Positions 5,801 to 7,089 of a stretch of 7,089 nt of DNA are shown one piece after another. The position numbers were made by a program, and so were the translations under genes. Below the pieces are notes generated by a model, which searched no databases, was not told the DNA's origin, and saw only the letters and a list, made by a program, of their open reading frames with translations. The DNA comes from Ignavibacteria bacterium (GTDB lineage Bacteria; Bacteroidota; Ignavibacteria; Tepidaquicellales; Tepidaquicellaceae), in assembly GCA_018058125.1 (NCBI GenBank), contig JAGPCH010000069.1, forward strand, positions 1-7,089, given 5' to 3'. How positions within the stretch are numbered: the first letter of the stretch is position 1; each line of letters starts with the position of its first letter.

Positions 5801-7089
5801 ATGGAAATAAAACAATTCTACGATATAAATCTTGCTCATGCTTCATATGCGGTTTTATGTGATAACAAAATTGCTCTGATTGATCCGGCAAGAGACCCTG
5901 AGCAGTATTATGATTTTGCAAAAGAAAATAATGCAGAGATAATTGCCGTAATCGAAACACATCCGCATGCTGATTTCGTTAGTTCACATCTTGAGATTTC
6001 AGATAAAACCGGTGCAAAGATTTATATAAGTAAGCTTGTAAATCCCGAATATGATTTTGTTCCTTTTGATGAGGGAGATGAATTAAAAATCGGGAAGGCA
6101 ACTCTTACAGCAATAAATACTCCGGGACATTCTCCGGACAGCATAAGTATTTTGATAAAAGATGAAGAAGGAATAGATCAGGCAATAGCTACCGGCGATA
6201 CTTTGTTCGTTGGTGATGTAGGAAGACCCGACCTACGTGAATCTGCCGGTTCGATAAATAAGAGCAGGGAAGAACTTGCAAGCATGATGTACAATACAAT
6301 TAATGAGAAGCTGAAAAATCTGCCGGAATCATTAATTGTCTATCCCGCTCACGGCGCTGGTTCACTTTGCGGTAAATCAACCAATACCGATACCTATTCA
6401 ACAATAGGAAGAGAGTTAAAAGAAAATTATGCATTGCAGCCGATGTCCGAGGAAAAATTTGTAAATGAATTGTTAAAAGATCAGTCATATATTCCAAAAT
6501 ATTTTGGATATAATGTAGAGCTGAACAGGAACGGCGCACCGGATTTTAAAGACAGCATAAATAAAGTTAGAAGACTTAAAAGTTATGAAGATATTGAAAA
6601 AGGTTTTACGGTGGTAGATACAAGAATTGAAAGTGAATTTAAAGCCGGACATTTACTGAATGCGATCAATATTCCTGAGGATAAAAGGTTTGAAACTTAT
6701 CTCGGCACTATTATTTCTCCGGATGAAAAATTTTATGTCGTCTCCGGAAGTGAAGAAGATTCGGAGAGAATAATAAGAAGAGCTGCGAAAATCGGATATG
6801 AACTTAACATTAAAGGAACTATAGTTTATGAAGAAAATTCAGAATCAGTAAAATCTCCCGAAACAGATCTCGAAAAATTCAATCAGAATAAGGACCAATA
6901 TACAATACTGGATGTGAGAAATAATACAGAAAGAAAAGAAAACTGTATATTTGATGAATCTTGTTTTATTCCATTTAATGAACTCAGAGACAGGATAGAT
7001 GAGATCCCTAAAGGCAAGCCTGTGATGGTACATTGTGCTGCCGGTTTAAGGTCGGCAATTTCTTCAAGCATACTTGAGAACAGTATCAA
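5801..7089 (+). CDS. CstB/BLH-like persulfide dioxygenase-rhodanese fusion (3' end outside window)
   Basis: The frame opens at ATG 5801 and stays open for 429 codons to the right edge. Residues 1-195 are an ETHE1-type metallo-beta-lactamase domain: THPHAD (53-58), GH at 109-110, TGD (131-133) and VGRPDL (140-145). By spacing, His54, His110 and Asp133 match the iron ligands of human ETHE1. His184 and Cys190 (GSLCGK) follow, as in CstB-type proteins. Residues about 260-343 are a first rhodanese domain without an active-site cysteine (FYVVSGSEED, 311-320), so probably structural. Residues about 357-429 are a second rhodanese domain with Cys412 in HCAAGLRS. Known relatives oxidise persulfides and produce sulfite or thiosulfate. 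Known CstB proteins are about 440-450 residues, so only a few residues are probably missing. It is the last visible gene of the sulfur module. Family sure; exact substrate inferred. Confidence 0.93.
   Translation, partial: MEIKQFYDINLAHASYAVLCDNKIALIDPARDPEQYYDFAKENNAEIIAVIETHPHADFVSSHLEISDKTGAKIYISKLVNPEYDFVPFDEGDELKIGKATLTAINTPGHSPDSISILIKDEEGIDQAIATGDTLFVGDVGRPDLRESAGSINKSREELASMMYNTINEKLKNLPESLIVYPAHGAGSLCGKSTNTDTYSTIGRELKENYALQPMSEEKFVNELLKDQSYIPKYFGYNVELNRNGAPDFKDSINKVRRLKSYEDIEKGFTVVDTRIESEFKAGHLLNAINIPEDKRFETYLGTIISPDEKFYVVSGSEEDSERIIRRAAKIGYELNIKGTIVYEENSESVKSPETDLEKFNQNKDQYTILDVRNNTERKENCIFDESCFIPFNELRDRIDEIPKGKPVMVHCAAGLRSAISSSILENSI

Overview
The window is an AT-rich piece of a bacterial chromosome, most likely from the Bacteroidota/Ignavibacteriota (FCB) side of the tree. 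This placement is inferred. The secreted protein on the minus strand carries a paired calcium-loop C-terminal module that I associate with Ignavibacteria, and most start codons are preceded by A/T-rich leaders without a clear Shine-Dalgarno sequence, as is common in that group. No species can be named from the sequence.

Layout. (1) Positions 1-874, plus strand: the 3' part of ada, the methylation-damage sensor and O6-alkylguanine-DNA alkyltransferase. Its zinc domain is cut by the left edge. (2) Positions 900-2213, minus strand: a secreted protein with a dockerin-like C-terminus, convergent with ada. (3) Positions 2214-2629: a 416-base divergent intergenic region. It holds a compact 72-base segment that folds on paper into a three-way junction in the leader of the secreted-protein gene. 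(4) Positions 2630-3967, plus strand: asnS. (5) Positions 3968-4124: a 9-bp tandem repeat (minisatellite), an AT palindrome and the leader of the next gene. (6) Positions 4125-7089, plus strand: a tight co-directional run of a NYN/YacP-like nuclease-fold protein, a TauE/SafE (TSUP) permease, a single-domain rhodanese, and a metallo-beta-lactamase/double-rhodanese protein of the CstB/BLH type. The last gene is cut by the right edge.

How the genes work together. The last three genes form a recognisable sulfide/persulfide oxidation and detoxification module. The metallo-beta-lactamase domain would oxidise persulfide to sulfite, the rhodanese domains would move sulfane sulfur, possibly giving thiosulfate, and the TSUP permease would move a sulfur oxyanion or organosulfonate across the membrane. 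The NYN gene is separated from the permease by two bases (TGA-TA-ATG), which suggests co-translation; why an RNase-like protein should head a sulfur operon is unclear.

The points most worth a second look are the candidate structured RNA at 2254-2325, the NYN-sulfur gene coupling, and the minisatellite just ahead of that operon. None of the protein families is itself new.
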